Assembly: GCF_964340395.1 (NCBI RefSeq)
Contig: NC_135555.1
Location: 11,171,431 to 11,235,430 of the forward strand
Length of the DNA: 64,000 nucleotides
DNA from: Glandiceps talaboti
Lineage: Eukaryota > Hemichordata > Enteropneusta > Spengelidae
Reading direction: 5' to 3'
Below the pieces are notes generated by a model. It saw nothing but the letters and a program-made list of their open reading frames with translations. It searched no databases and was not told where the DNA came from. The position numbers and the translations under genes were made by a program. Numbering within the stretch: the first letter of the stretch is position 1; the number at the start of each line of letters is the position of its first letter. Of the stretch, positions 36,393 to 48,131 are shown in pieces.

Positions 36393-36480
36393 ATACATTC
36401 TTTTACTTAAATGTTTTACTGTAATTAAACTGTTTATGCGAGTTTACAGGTATATAATGTGTTCCCACATGCCTGTACAC

Positions 36481-36656
36481 TGCACGTCGAACACATCATG
36501 AAGTTTCGAACCAGTGAGCTTTGTCAGCTTTCTATTTGTCACACTTATGTATAATTCCTCGTAAGACCAATCACCAAACATAAACACCACAGTGACTTGA
36601 GGTTTTAGCCATTTATTCACATTTTGATTACAGGTATACGTAGATCTCTTGTCAAA
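36481..36656 (-). CDS. Possible internal exon, unknown protein
   Basis: An AG (GTGTATTGTCAG) precedes 36656 and GTGTAC could be the donor after 36481. The frame reads FDKRSTYTCNQNVNKWLKPQ, VTVVFMFGDWSYEELYISV and TNRKLTKLTGSKLHDVFDVQ, balanced and coding-like. It lies 2.5 kb past the stop of the GPI-protein gene, so it would belong to another minus-strand gene. Donor and family are uncertain. Confidence 0.3.
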
Positions 36657-39116
36657 CTGACAATACACCATGTACACGTACTGTCTAAATAGTATTGCTT
36701 TGAACAGGATCTGTACGAGAAAAACCGATGCGCTTTGAAATATGACGCATCTGCCGCATTTGTACTACCCTAGCAAAGGTTACTATAGAAACCAACTGAT
36801 CTGGCTAGTTACAAGCGTCCAGGGTCTGTATATCATTTTCTTTTGAGCACTTTGATACAACTGCATTTAGTACATTAGTTTTAACAGCTACATATATATA
36901 CAACAATGAAGGGCCCCTGACACCGTGATTTATTCGAACTGACAGCGTGTATCTTACATGCTATCCTGTACATAATACATTCTATTTACACATGTAAATC
37001 CACAAATATTGTAAAAAGTCTCTCAAATTCAAACAATTCGGAGCAAGACCTGTACAAAGGATTCGCGGAGACAAATTTCAGTTTTTGTTTCGGAGGAAAT
37101 TAAGACAGATTATTCTGTTTGTGTGCTATCACCATTTCCATTGAAGGGGGCATGGTTGTATGACACCCCCAATCATTGCTGGATACATATGACTGTGCAT
37201 TTTGAATAGCGTTGATATCGAAAAAGCCTTGAGGATGAATAGATATGGTTTAAAATATTCCCTCGCTTGTGTAAAAGTGATGTAAGAGGCTTTTTGGTTA
37301 ATGAATTTGAAACATGAGTGTATCCCCTGTTTCCTTTTGACAGGCAATTATTTTATACACATTTCAAACATGTCATGTAGGCTCCATATTCAGAATTCGT
37401 AGGCCATAGGCAAAATACAATACATGCGCGTAAGCGTTGAATCAGCATGAATTTACCAAAGACAATCAAAGACCAGCTTTTACCCATGTCTAACCTCAGT
37501 AAGAGACGAGATGGTCAACCTCTCAAGCCTTCTCTCCACACAGCCTGCATACTCAGAAATTAAAAAAAAATAGTATTTTTGGCCACTCGTCATTTTCAAA
37601 TCAGAACATACTAGTAATTAACATATTTCATGTTGACATCCGAGGTTATTTGAACATTCAAGGTCACATTTCCGTATATGGCCAACTGGGCTACATCCGT
37701 GTAACTTGACACAGTCAACATAATGTATGCATCATGTGACTTATCATGTAATTATTCGTTATTTGTTATTCAACCAATCAGCTTCTTAGGTATCCATAAA
37801 GAACACTAAATTTGCATTATTGAATTTGCAGGCTACGTGGCGAGAACAAATGCACTTGCCACTGGTTGACCCGCCCAACCTACCATGGAGGTTACCCTTT
37901 GTCCTAGCCAACTATTTTTCCTTCGTAAGTGAATGTCTCAATTTGCATTAATGTCACTAATGAGAAAGCTGATTACAACGCTTATGCACCATTTGACCAT
38001 ATAGCTAAGTACTATATACGCATAGACCGAAATAAAAAAATATATATTTTCCCAGATAATCAAAAATAAAACAGAAAGGAAGATAAATTTGACCTTAAAA
38101 GTATAAAACTTATATGGAGCTGGTTGTGCGTATGAACTGGTAGTATATCATAGGGTTGTTGAGAAGGTGCATCAAAACCGGAAATGACGATACCTTCTAC
38201 TACTTACTAATATAAAGAAAGCCCGATGTAGTGATCACCCAGTGACACCTTAATGTACAATTTACTGACACCCAACACAGACAGACTTCTACGACTAAGC
38301 TATTCTGAATTAACATACAGTAAAATGTGAGTGTTAGGTGGCCAAAGTTTGCAACGACTTCTTGCCATTTGTCCACCCTACAAAATTTTCTTCTGGCGTT
38401 TTCTCCTCTCGCGATATTTGCATACTATGACAAAAGCTACAGTTTCCAGGTAACACAGTCTGTGACAATTATTATTTTTTGGGGGAGGGGTTGGAATTAA
38501 ACTACGAAACGGTAATAATTACACCACCTATATGAAACTGATTAACTAGCAAACACTCTTTGGTAACCACAATCTGCAATTTTATGTCGCACAGTGTGAA
38601 TTTGTCTTCGACAAGTCAAGAATAAACGGATGCTTAGCACTTTGTGAATACGAAACGTCATCACGAGAGGAGCGTGCAAATAAAACGAGGCTGTGTAAAG
38701 ATCTACTGTGTCGTTCGATCGACAGAATGAATAAAATAACCATTACGTGATTCAATTGCTTTTATGTTATGACATGGAATTACAAATAGAAAGTTTTCTT
38801 CAAATTACTCAATCAGCTCACTTATGAAACAATACAGAATCCTCAAAGTAAACAAACAAATTGCAGACTGTGTTCCTGTAATACTTGCGATTTCAGTTGC
38901 GGGGAATCTTACATTAAAGTCAACGATGTAATGACTGCCGATACCCCCTTAATAGGCACAGTCTCCAGATCGGTGTGCTCATCACGGCCAGATTATCGGC
39001 AATCTCCTGTAAATGTCCGTTTATAGGTACAATTTGAAATCGTAAAGTTTCTGAGAAATTGACACACATCTCCTTTCCTCGATATAATACTTCGTTTATT
39101 TTAGGAAGTATCGTTG
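36657..39116. other. Downstream of the GPI-protein gene; no gene seen
   Basis: The 3' UTR of the gene ending at 39117 must begin here. An AATAAA on the minus strand (39095-39100) is only 17 bases past the stop, probably too close to be the one used. Confidence 0.4.
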
Positions 39117-39199
39117 TTAAAGAACAGTACCAAGCAAAACCAGTTGTCCCGATAGAACAATGTAAAATCCGAACCAAGCAGTGATTGAAGACGCTGTCC
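39117..39199 (-). CDS. Small GPI-anchored-type protein, exon 3 (hydrophobic tail and stop)
   Basis: A strong acceptor (CCTTTTTTCTCTTTATATACAG before 39199, quoted in part as TTTATATACAG) opens an exon that in phase 1 joins exon 2. It completes a Gly codon and reads TASSITAWFGFYIVLSG followed by QLVLLGTVL and TAA (39119-39117). A small-residue run (SAGTASS), a hydrophobic stretch and no cytosolic residues after it are the marks of a GPI-attachment signal; a C-terminal membrane anchor without a tail is the alternative. A longer frame in another phase overlaps this exon (to 38920) but does not fit the phase of exon 2. Confidence 0.75.
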
Positions 39200-39437
39200 C
39201 TGTATATAAAGAGAAAAAAGGAACCCATCACGAGGTGACATAATGTAATAACATGTATACATTATTATTATTTAATCAGATAATTAATCGTATATTCAAT
39301 TGAGATGGTCATACATGGTTGAGAAATGATCATTTATGTTGGATTTTTAATTAATTAAACAGCTTTACTTATATGTTCTTAAGAAAAAAAATGGAAACAA
39401 CATGGACCAAATCGGCCTTAGTAACTCCATAATTGCA

Positions 39438-39464
39438 AAAAAAAAAAAAAAAAAAAAAAAAAAA
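39438..39464. repeat. Poly-A run
   Basis: About 27 A residues, at the left edge of the 305-bp tandem repeat region. Confidence 0.95.
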
Positions 39465-39569
39465 CATTTAAAAAGAAATGTGTAACATGTCTTCGTAGAA
39501 GACACAGCTATTCAAATACTTTACTTCTATGTAACTAAATGGTGATATGATTCTAAAAGAAATTCGTGG

Positions 39570-40503
39570 CAACAAATAGCTTTTGATAATTGAGCCTCGA
39601 AGTAAAAGTCAAGGTCAAAGGTGAAATCTCAAACGAGATTGAACATCTAATTTGACTAGACACTTGGATGGAATCTCCATGTATTAACGTTGTTGAGTTA
39701 TGCAGTAAATCATGATTAAATCTGAACATCATTCAGTTAAAAGTTATCAACACCAAACGTAATGCATATATCATATATTTTTCTTCTTCTTTTGCTCTGT
39801 ATTCCCTTTAGCCATCATTTTGAAAGAAATTGGCCACACATACATGCACATGCTACAGACTGTTTGCAATGTGCAAGAAATAGCTTCATATTGATAATCG
39901 ACCCATGAGGTCAAGGCCAATGTCAAAGGTATCTGTCTTACAAGAAAGCTTGCATGTGATTATATAGAAATAAACACTTGAATGGAGTCTCTATGTATTG
40001 AAGCTTTTAAGTTATGCAGTAATATATTGATCTATTACTCCAAATATGACCGCCAGTCAGTAAAAAAATAATATGACCACCATCAGTAAAGTTTGTGTGT
40101 ATTTTTCTTCTCCTTTATTACATGTGTACATGATTTAAAAGAAGTTGATGACAAATAAATATGACATGTATGTGATAGGCAAGAAATGGCTGTATTTTAA
40201 TAATTGTCTCTGAAGGCCAAGGTCAAAGGTCAATGCCTTAAAAGAGCGATTGTATCTGATACGGGGTTTAGGCACTTGCATGGAGTGTCTATGTATTATT
40301 TTTTTAGTTATGCCATAAAGATTGATTTTCACATTATAGCCGCCCTTTGGTCAAATCTGCATATGTCGCAAAACAAAGGGATTTGCGTATGTCCCATATG
40401 ACATGTCACCTTTGTGCCAGGTTTGAACAAAATCAGATATGGAATGTCTGAGAAATGTTACGGACAGAGGCACGCACGGACGGACGGACGGACGGACGGA
40501 CGG
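39570..40503 (+). repeat. Degenerate 305-bp tandem repeat ending in GGAC microsatellite
   Basis: Three diverged units share AAATAGCTT..GATAAT at 39574, 39879 and 40184, then GGTCAA..CAAAGGT, CACTTG.ATGGA.TCT and GAGTTATGCAGTAA. The last unit ends near a block of (GGAC)n at about 40476-40503. Such a layout is typical of dispersed elements in marine invertebrates. No ORF is conserved. Confidence 0.75.
40220..40232 (+). promoter_or_regulatory. DR1 nuclear-receptor-type site in a repeat
   Basis: AGGTCAAAGGTCA, two half-sites one base apart. A near copy AGGTCAAAGGTGA is in the first unit at 39612-39624. Only the motif is seen; function is not shown. Confidence 0.35.
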
Positions 40504-41109
40504 AGCCCTTATAATAGTCCCTCTTTGCTAGACTAAAATGTTTGTTATTGTATGTACCGGAAGTAGTTTGTAAAGAAATTGCGTAAACGCAAGTAATCAC
40601 TTGTAAAGACAAATAATCAAACTATTAATGCATATAGAAAAGTGACAGATCTTATCTAAGTAATTACTTTACCCATTTTATAGACAAATCACTTCCTGTA
40701 TTTATGTATATGTGCAATTATGGCATTCTCTCATTCGTTTAGGTATATATCAATAATTGTAACATGGTATGTTTAGTCCACAAAAACGGTTTACTTAACT
40801 AGTAGTAGAATAACTAGGGCGAACTGACCCAGAGTTTCATACAGTACTCATTAATATTCATAAGCCTAGAAAATGGGAACACATGTAGGAACAAATTCTG
40901 GGCGCGCTGGGACGCACGTATAGTACATTTTCTTTTTTTGTAATGCATCGAGTTACAAAGTGGACTTGGTGTATGTTGTACCAATTATTTATTCAGGCAG
41001 AAAAACAGACAAATCTTTCTATTTATTAAAAATTGCAAAATAAAATGACCATTTCTCATCCATATTGATTGCAATTTTGTACGTATACATTCAACATTCA
41101 TAGTTGAAC

Positions 41110-41970
41110 ATACTATGCTATGCCATGCTGTGCTGTGCTGTGCTGTGCTGTGCTGTGGTGTGTAGTGCTGTGCTATATCCATACAATGCAATGCACTGAA
41201 TGCAATGCAATGTAGTACAATACAAAACAATACTTCACACGTACAATAAAACTCAGTACAATGTACTTCGGACAGTATAGGGCAGGGCAGGGCAGTGAAG
41301 TGAAGTGCAATGCAATACTATATAATGCAATGAAAGTCAACACAATCTGTAATCAGAAACTGAAGTATCTGTAAACTATACAAAATATTAATAGAAGTTA
41401 AGATATATTCATAGTTAATAAATAAGAGTGAACTCAGCAAAGCAAAGCAAAGCATATACTCTGTCCAAATAATCCATTAAAATCTGAAATAGCCGCAGGG
41501 TTAAATAGAAATCAGTTTTGAATGTTGCATCGTATGACTGATGGCAACTCGCCTGGAATTCGCCATTTCGATTACAGTGTAATAGTGAATACACCATTCC
41601 AATGAATAAACGCCTAGGTTCAAATAGTGCGCAGTAATAAAGCAAGCTCAGGCAAGATAGTTCACAGAAACAAGCTAAATGTACGACAAACATGTGCGTT
41701 TGGGTCTTGTGTACTGTACTGTAGTGTAGTCTAATCTAGTGTAGTGTAGTGTAGTGTAGTCTAGTGTAGCGTAGTCTAGTGTAGTCTAGTCTAGTCTAGT
41801 CTAATCTAATCTAGTGCAGTACAGTGCAGTGCAGTGCAGTGCAAAGAGTAGAATACAGTAAAGTGTCGTAGAGTAGGGTAGGGTATGGTGCAGTGTACTG
41901 CAGTACTGTACAGCACAGCACAGTACAGTACACTACAGTACAGTACAGTACAGTACAGTACAGTACAATT
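41110..41970. repeat. Pentanucleotide repeat domain, several motifs
   Basis: GCTGT units (41126-41157), AATGC/ACAAT units (41186-41232), GGGCA (41281-41297), AAAGC (41440-41454), GTGTA/GTCTA units (41720-41815), GTGCA (41825-41842), and GTACA units (41905-41966). All have a 5-base period. GTACTGTACTGTAGTGTA at 41711-41728 is inversely repeated at 41929-41946. Confidence 0.85.
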
Positions 41971-42655
41971 GACAGTACAACTGTGGTATTCAATTTGTTT
42001 TCAATGATTCTTTTGAAGGTAAATATTTAAACGTCGCCGTAAACGACTTAGCCTTTCAACACCAACATATAAGACTTGAATTGAGCCTTGCACGTCGCCA
42101 CATATTTATTTCATTAATCTCACCGACACACTGTGTATGTAAATATATTGTTTTCTTTTCTCTAACTTTTCAGATTCGCTGGAAAAATTCTCCCCAGTTA
42201 AGATGTACGGGTAACTTACCGGTGCTTAACTTATCTGTACTGTCTTCAACTTGCAAGATATCCGAACCTAAAGCAAAATATCACAGTTAAGCAGGCAAGT
42301 GGTGACGGCATATTTTTGACTGTTTTTTTTTATATCCGGCGTTTCGTGCAAACTTTAAAAATCAAAGCAAATGCATCAATTGAGTAATTTTATTGAAAGT
42401 TAAAGGGGGTGATTCTGAAAAGTACTACTTTCTGACTGGATTCATAGCATATAAATACCAACACGAACTGTATCGCCACGGTACTAATACAGACTGCACG
42501 AAAAACAGGAAGCGCTACACGCACTTACATTTACCGTCTGTGTAAATTAACGAGTACTCACACGCAAAATGAGTAAAGACATGATAGATGCATGACACAG
42601 ATTGTAAAGAGTAATGTGCAACGCATTCTTATTTATAATTAGAGAGTCACTATAC

Positions 42656-42904
42656 CTGCAGATTTTGATGTTGCATTGCTGACGTCACTTGGAGTAATAC
42701 CCAGACTTCCAATATCGAATGCTGACGTAATCGTTTCAGTGCTCTCGTTTTGATTTACAGGAGCTGGCGCGTCGTTTCCTCCAGTCTCTGTTCCCCATGC
42801 CGGTAAATCATCCAAGGGTGGCGCGGGGCCAAATGGCGGCATTATTGCTTCAACGTCATCTTCTTCTGTACTTACATCATCAGTTCCGGAGACGCTCCAA
42901 AAAT
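42656..42904 (-). CDS. Small GPI-anchored-type protein, exon 2 (acidic extracellular segment)
   Basis: A 249-base exon, phase 1 at both ends, with acceptor GATATTTTTCCAG and donor GTATAG. It encodes the whole mature segment, beginning (D)FWSVSGTDDVSTEEDDVEA. It is rich in Asp, Glu, Pro, Ser and Thr, with a PPFGPAPPLDDLPAW proline patch and sequons NES and NAT. There are no cysteines, so no disulphide-bonded domain. This looks like a flexible, glycosylated surface peptide of the general CD24/CD52 style, although no sequence relationship to those is claimed. Confidence 0.8.
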
Positions 42905-43564
42905 CTGGAAAAATATCAGCGTAACATACGAAAATATATATTAGAGCCTGCAGAAACAAATGCTACTTACACGAGTATGCTAATTTTTTTTCATAGAAGC
43001 GTCATGTCGACACTTGGCGCCAGAAATTAAGGCGGGAAAATACAGCGATGTCATTGCACTCGCTATTCATTACTGTACTTATTTTCCTTCGTCATTTATC
43101 ACCAAGATCACTTTACGCGTACGAGTAATCTTCTACACCTGCAACTCGTGTCTTATTGATAGTGTTTTGGAGGAATTTAGTCAAACAGGGCCCCTGGTAA
43201 CCATAAATCCCCTTCTTTAAAGTACATGTGACAGCGTTACATATAGGTTATACAGAAATCACGAGTCTTTACGACCACCAAATACATGTACTTCGTTCGG
43301 GCACATTTGAGAATGAACTGTCACAGTGTTCTTTCTTGAATGTAAATGTGTATATGTTGTACAGTCAGTCCACTGTGTATATGAACAATACTGAGGTTAT
43401 GGAATTATATCAAACCTATCTACTAAACAAAATAAAATATCAGTGGTCAAGTTGATCATGGTCTCATTTGTGTGATTATAATTTATGAAATTTATATTCA
43501 GTTAAAGCTCTGTGATGATTTTTTGTGTATATGCGCTAAATGCGTCATGACTGGAGCCCACTTA

Positions 43565-43881
43565 GTGACGATCGCACAGTGTCGCACAAGCTCAACAAAC
43601 GAACATCGTTTATTCAGGTCGAAACCCCCTTCCCCCTAACATGATTGTAAACATATTAAAATACTACCAGGATCCAGTACCCAGCATCATCTTTTATCAA
43701 CTTAACAACATCTCAGTGGTAAATACGAAAAACTTTTACCATTAAAGGAACGACAGCTTTCCGTCGAAATTAGGTTAGAAATAAGAAAATGAAGTTCAGT
43801 AACCACATTGACTCCAGATCCTCTCCTCCTAAACGAACGAAGTTCGCTTACTGAGCTTATGTGATATTGTGCGATCGTCCC
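43565..43881. mobile_element. Intact terminal-inverted-repeat element, 317 bp
   Basis: The left end reads GTGACGATCGCACAGTGTCG; the reverse complement of the right end reads GGGACGATCGCACAATATCA. The match continues through AAGCTCA and GCGAAC (about 40 bp). It contains no ORF. It is homologous to both halves of the element at 6419-7852 and shows that element's state before insertion. Confidence 0.8.
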
Positions 43882-43984
43882 TTTGTTGAGTCGCTTTAAA
43901 ATGTGTCGTATTATGATTACGTAATAGTATTAAGGATTTTTTTTTTGCTTTTGGTATTTTTTGGCAGAAGGATATTGATAAAAG

Positions 43985-43989
43985 ATGAT

Positions 43990-44020
<31 letters not shown>

Positions 44021-44037
44021 TTCATTCATTCATTCAT
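43985..44037. repeat. TTTA / TTCA microsatellite
   Basis: About 9 TTTA units then CATT units; diverged TTTG and TTTA units continue to about 44150. Confidence 0.95.
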
Positions 44038-46124
44038 GTATTGTTCGTTCCTTTTGTTTGTTTGTTTAATGTCTATTTGTCTATTGATTTATCTGTTCAT
44101 TTATGTGTGTATGCAAGAATGTATTTATTCATTTATTTGCTTATTTACTTTGTGGGTGGAAACACAGGACTAGCAACTTCGATCGTTACGGTCTGGACCA
44201 TGTTAACTCCTATTTTTAGTGTTTACACATGTATATCAGGCCTGTGCACATGTTGTCATCAATGACCGGTACACAGATAATTCAGCTGACTAGAAGTGAC
44301 TGTATTGGGTTGTTTCCACTATATGTTTGGTTTATGACGAAGAGTTAATTACAGGTACAGGGATTTGATTCTGCTTTCAACCATTCGTACATATAGTACT
44401 ATTGACGTAATAGTGTAATATTGGGGGTTTAATACATTGTATGTTACTGTATTGTAAAGTAAATAAAACATCGTTAATTCTCAATTCTGACTTTTCTATC
44501 TCTTTTGCTTACTGCCCAATACACTATATTTCAAGTTTATATCAGAGAATAGTTAAGTTTTTTGAATAATGTGACACTATAATATTTTGATGAGGTGACA
44601 AAAATTGGAATGTAATGAACGGGATGTTTCGGGAAATCGTCATTTATCTTTCTTGTATAATTTGACAAGTAGCATTACACACAAGCAGCTATGTGCTTCG
44701 ACAAAGCATACACGATGTCTATTTATTGGTACTGTAACAATTTTCAGGGAATATATTGTTTTTTGTCTGGTCGAAAAAATATACTTCAGTTACATCTGTA
44801 TAGTTAACATGGTGACAGATTCAACGCCAAGCTTTCGCTCAAGATATAAACTTGCCAATGCACTACCTACAGGTTATATTGACCACTAATTTTAACAGAC
44901 ATAATGTTTTTTCATAAATAATTTACCAATTGTTAGTGAATATATCTGTATGTATTTGGTGAAAAAAATATCTCAGTTGCAGCTAGTGAGGTTTAAATTA
45001 GAATGCACCTCGGAAATAAATTGTTTCAACTGTTTTCTGTGTTCAAAAAGACACAAACCAATTCTCAGTTCAAGTCGTCTCCAAATTACGCGTATACGCC
45101 ATTTTGGAATCCAATATGGCTGCCAAGTACTGTTTTAACTATATTGGAAAACAAAAGTTTGTCGATTTGAAGACGGCGTGCCGCCAAGTTTTCTTTTATT
45201 AATTCAAAAGGACCAATAACAAGTTACAGTATCACACAGTTTCGAGAGATTTTAAGAATTTTACTTTTATATTTAAAAACATAATGAAAGTTGGTATGCC
45301 TACTAGGCAGTCTTTCTCGTGCTTAAAAAGCTCCGAAAGGTAATTTTCAGCAACCCTGGTCATTTTACAAAAAACTCTTAACTAGAGTTACAAATATTAG
45401 TGTATCATAGAAAAAAGGCAAGAAAGCTTGTTAAAGTAAATTTATGTACTACTAACTCAGATATTTTATGACATAAAAAAAGGAAACTAGTTTGATATGC
45501 CGTGACCGATTTCACTTAAGCTTAAGGAAATATGTAAGTGGGCCAACAGGGTCAGTCGGATTCCTCGAATTATCATATCATAATATATTAACAAGTGTTG
45601 AATGTGATTGAATTACAAGTGACAGACATCAAATCAAAACTGAGTAAACATGGGTCAAACCACTGTATTTTCTCTTTCTTTTGACATGCAAACCATTTAC
45701 GATGCATGTTGTTTGTATAGAAGTTTGCCAATATCTTTTACGATCCTCTCCCTTTGTGAATAAATGTCCAAACATTTACATAATCCATCATGTGTCTTTT
45801 CACTGGATTGTTTATTTCTGATATGAGTATCCAGAAGTATTTCGCTCAAATTACTTCGACATTCTAGGAGTGTTTTGAACAGGCTGCCCAACGGAAAGTA
45901 CCCGTGTAGGCCCAGCCATGGCTATAAGCCAGCGTACGTAAGGGGGCGCTGGTCACTTCCGTCTGTGCGTCAAACGTATCACTTCTGGGGGTAAACAGGC
46001 GATGTTTTAACTTTGGGTCATATATAGTTACAACTTATTGTTTTATATCTCCCAGACTATTATCATTAACAAATTTGCAGTAGATGGACACTTATCAACA
46101 CTTCAATTAATAGGGTTTGCTAGA

Positions 46125-46964
46125 GATAGGCGTGCTGATATGTATCGCAAAGGGCATCGTAAATACATAAATACAGCCGACTAAAGGAGAGCTGGTCTTT
46201 TTTATGTACTCAAACTGACCACAAACAAATGTTCTTGTTTTTAAAGATTGTCGAGACAGATGTCTGTGATAAATAGTGGGAATGTCTTAATGGTCATGTG
46301 TAGTTGTAAACGTAGCTGATATATGGGAATTACTTCGGGAATAGAGTTCTCGGAAAAATGAACGTTAGTGTCAGATGTTTTAGCTACAAAGACATTTTCT
46401 CATTCTCTATACGAAGGCGCGCGTGGGCACTTCGGCTCAACTATTTCCGCCAGTTTCAGTGACTTGAATCCGAGCGACTAATGCCAATCGTATAGGTTTA
46501 GATTTTATAGAACGCATAACATGTTTAGATAAGACTTTACATCCTTCCTGATGTATCGTGTTTAATTGGTTATAATTCATACACGTGTGAGAGACAATAC
46601 GTACAGCTGTTTTAATGTGTCAAAGTGCAAGAGATAACATTCTCTCTATTGTGTCTTTATAAATGACTTTCTGTTACAAACTATTCAATACAAGCAGGGA
46701 GGAAATGATATAGTCACGTTATAAGATTGAATTCATTATCTTGTAGGTGTTAATGTTTAGATGAGAGAATGTCAAATGGTCCTTATGGGGGTTGGATGTT
46801 TTAATACGAGATTATCCAGGAAAGGTTACATTCATGGTGTTCAGTAACTGCTGGAAGAAAAGGAAAGTAAATCTATAGTACACATATCTATTGACATGTT
46901 TTCTTATACAACGACATCTTGCACGTTACTAATATCGAGCCATGTGGCGTTGCTCTTCCCCATG
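46125..46964 (-). repeat. Large inverted duplication, copy B
   Basis: Reverse-complement partner of 29761-30621, about 840 bp, lying in intron 1 of the GPI-protein gene. The CATA-family microsatellite at 46996-47180 begins about 30 bases past its right end. Confidence 0.9.
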
Positions 46965-46995
46965 AAATCAGCTGATGGGCATGTGTATATGTACG

Positions 46996-47180
46996 TCCGT
47001 CCGTCCGTCCGTCCGTTCGTCCGTCCATCCATCCATCCATCCATCCATCCATCCATCCATACATACATACATACATACATACATACATACATACATACAT
47101 ACATACACACTCACATACACATACATACATACACATACATACATACATACATACATACATACATACATACATACATACGA
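46996..47180. repeat. Compound microsatellite CCGT / CCAT / ACAT
   Basis: Three consecutive blocks whose motifs differ by single substitutions. ORFs over it are artefacts. Confidence 0.97.
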
Positions 47181-47466
47181 TTGTTTATCAATGTATAGTA
47201 TAGTTTTGAAAAAAAATATTGCACTCAACTCAATTTATCTCAAATATATTAATAAATAAAATTATTGTAGCGACGACTGCAAAATTCATTATAGATCAGA
47301 GACGATAGTGTTTGATATTCTTTTTGTTTTGCATTGTAATCTCTCAGCTGTATTGTGCTTTTGGCTCACATGACCTCCTTTATTCGTTCTTATGTATTTA
47401 TGTAACCCTCCTCCGGGGATAAACGGAGGTATGTTCCGTTATTCGAATATAGAAAGACTTGAATCA

Positions 47467-47590
<124 letters not shown>

Positions 47591-48008
47591 CGCAGTAAAC
47601 ATACAAAGGGCACTTCAGTTTCTTTTCTAACTTAAGCAAGGTTTGCACAGCTATAAATGATATGGGTTATTGTAGAAGCGATAGCGAGTCAGCCTTTTTA
47701 TCATGCCAACAGCGTGTTTAATGAGACACCTCCATTTTCCTTTTGTAAAGGATGCCCCATTGTGCAAATGGGATTTATGAACAAACAAAAAAACGTCTTT
47801 AAACTTGAAGGCCTTAGAACAGTATAAATACGGGACAAAAATCGGAGATCGGAAATATTGCATCGGAGGGTGGGCTCAGTCGTCGTGTGATTCTTCGCTT
47901 GAAGAGTCTATAACTACAGAGGAGTAGTGTTAGTAATGTTATCTACATACAGTTGTAGGGTATGGATTACGTTGGGAAAGATAACTAGTACTTACAAATA
48001 ATACTCAC

Positions 48009-48063
48009 CGTTAAATAGATATAGAAGACACAGAAGGACCAACGTCACATCTCTCTTGAACAT
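48009..48063 (-). CDS. Small GPI-anchored-type protein, exon 1 (signal peptide)
   Basis: ATG at 48063-48061 encodes MFKRDVTLVLLCLLYLFN: two basic residues, then a Leu-rich core, a typical signal peptide. The exon is followed by a consensus GTGAGT donor in phase 1. The split codon G|AT gives Asp and joins exon 2 exactly. Exons 1-3 sum to 387 bases, 128 codons plus stop. The predicted product is secreted to the cell surface. A 22-codon upstream ORF ends over the start codon (see 48063-48131). Confidence 0.8.
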
Positions 48064-48131
48064 TATTGTTCGATGATTTGTTTGTCCAATTCACTCAACT
48101 CTGCCAGTGTCGCATAAACCCTGCTACGCAT
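48063..48131 (-). promoter_or_regulatory. Upstream ORF overlapping the GPI-protein start (TAATG)
   Basis: ATG at 48131-48129 opens 22 codons (MRSRVYATLAEL...) ending in TAA at 48065-48063, whose last A is the first base of the main ATG. If the 5' leader includes it, translation of the main frame would depend on leaky scanning or reinitiation. The transcription start is not known. Confidence 0.4.

Larger units (their letters stand above)
39200..42655 (-). other. GPI-protein gene intron 2
   Basis: 3.5-kb intron. It contains an A27 run, a 305-bp-period tandem repeat with a GGAC tail, and a pentamer-repeat domain, all listed separately. Confidence 0.7.

Noticed and set aside
38920-39231. 103-codon minus-strand ORF overlapping GPI-protein exon 3
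   Set aside because: It reads through the acceptor in a frame that does not match the phase of exon 2. The phase-1 frame gives a coherent hydrophobic tail and stop, which explains the acceptor better.
45697-45891. Coding-like minus-strand frame (..SEILLDTHIRNKQSSEKTHD..)
   Set aside because: It lacks an ATG at its start; only a weak TTATAG acceptor is available and no donor or partner exon. It lies in the intron of another gene. Left out, though a decayed exon is possible.
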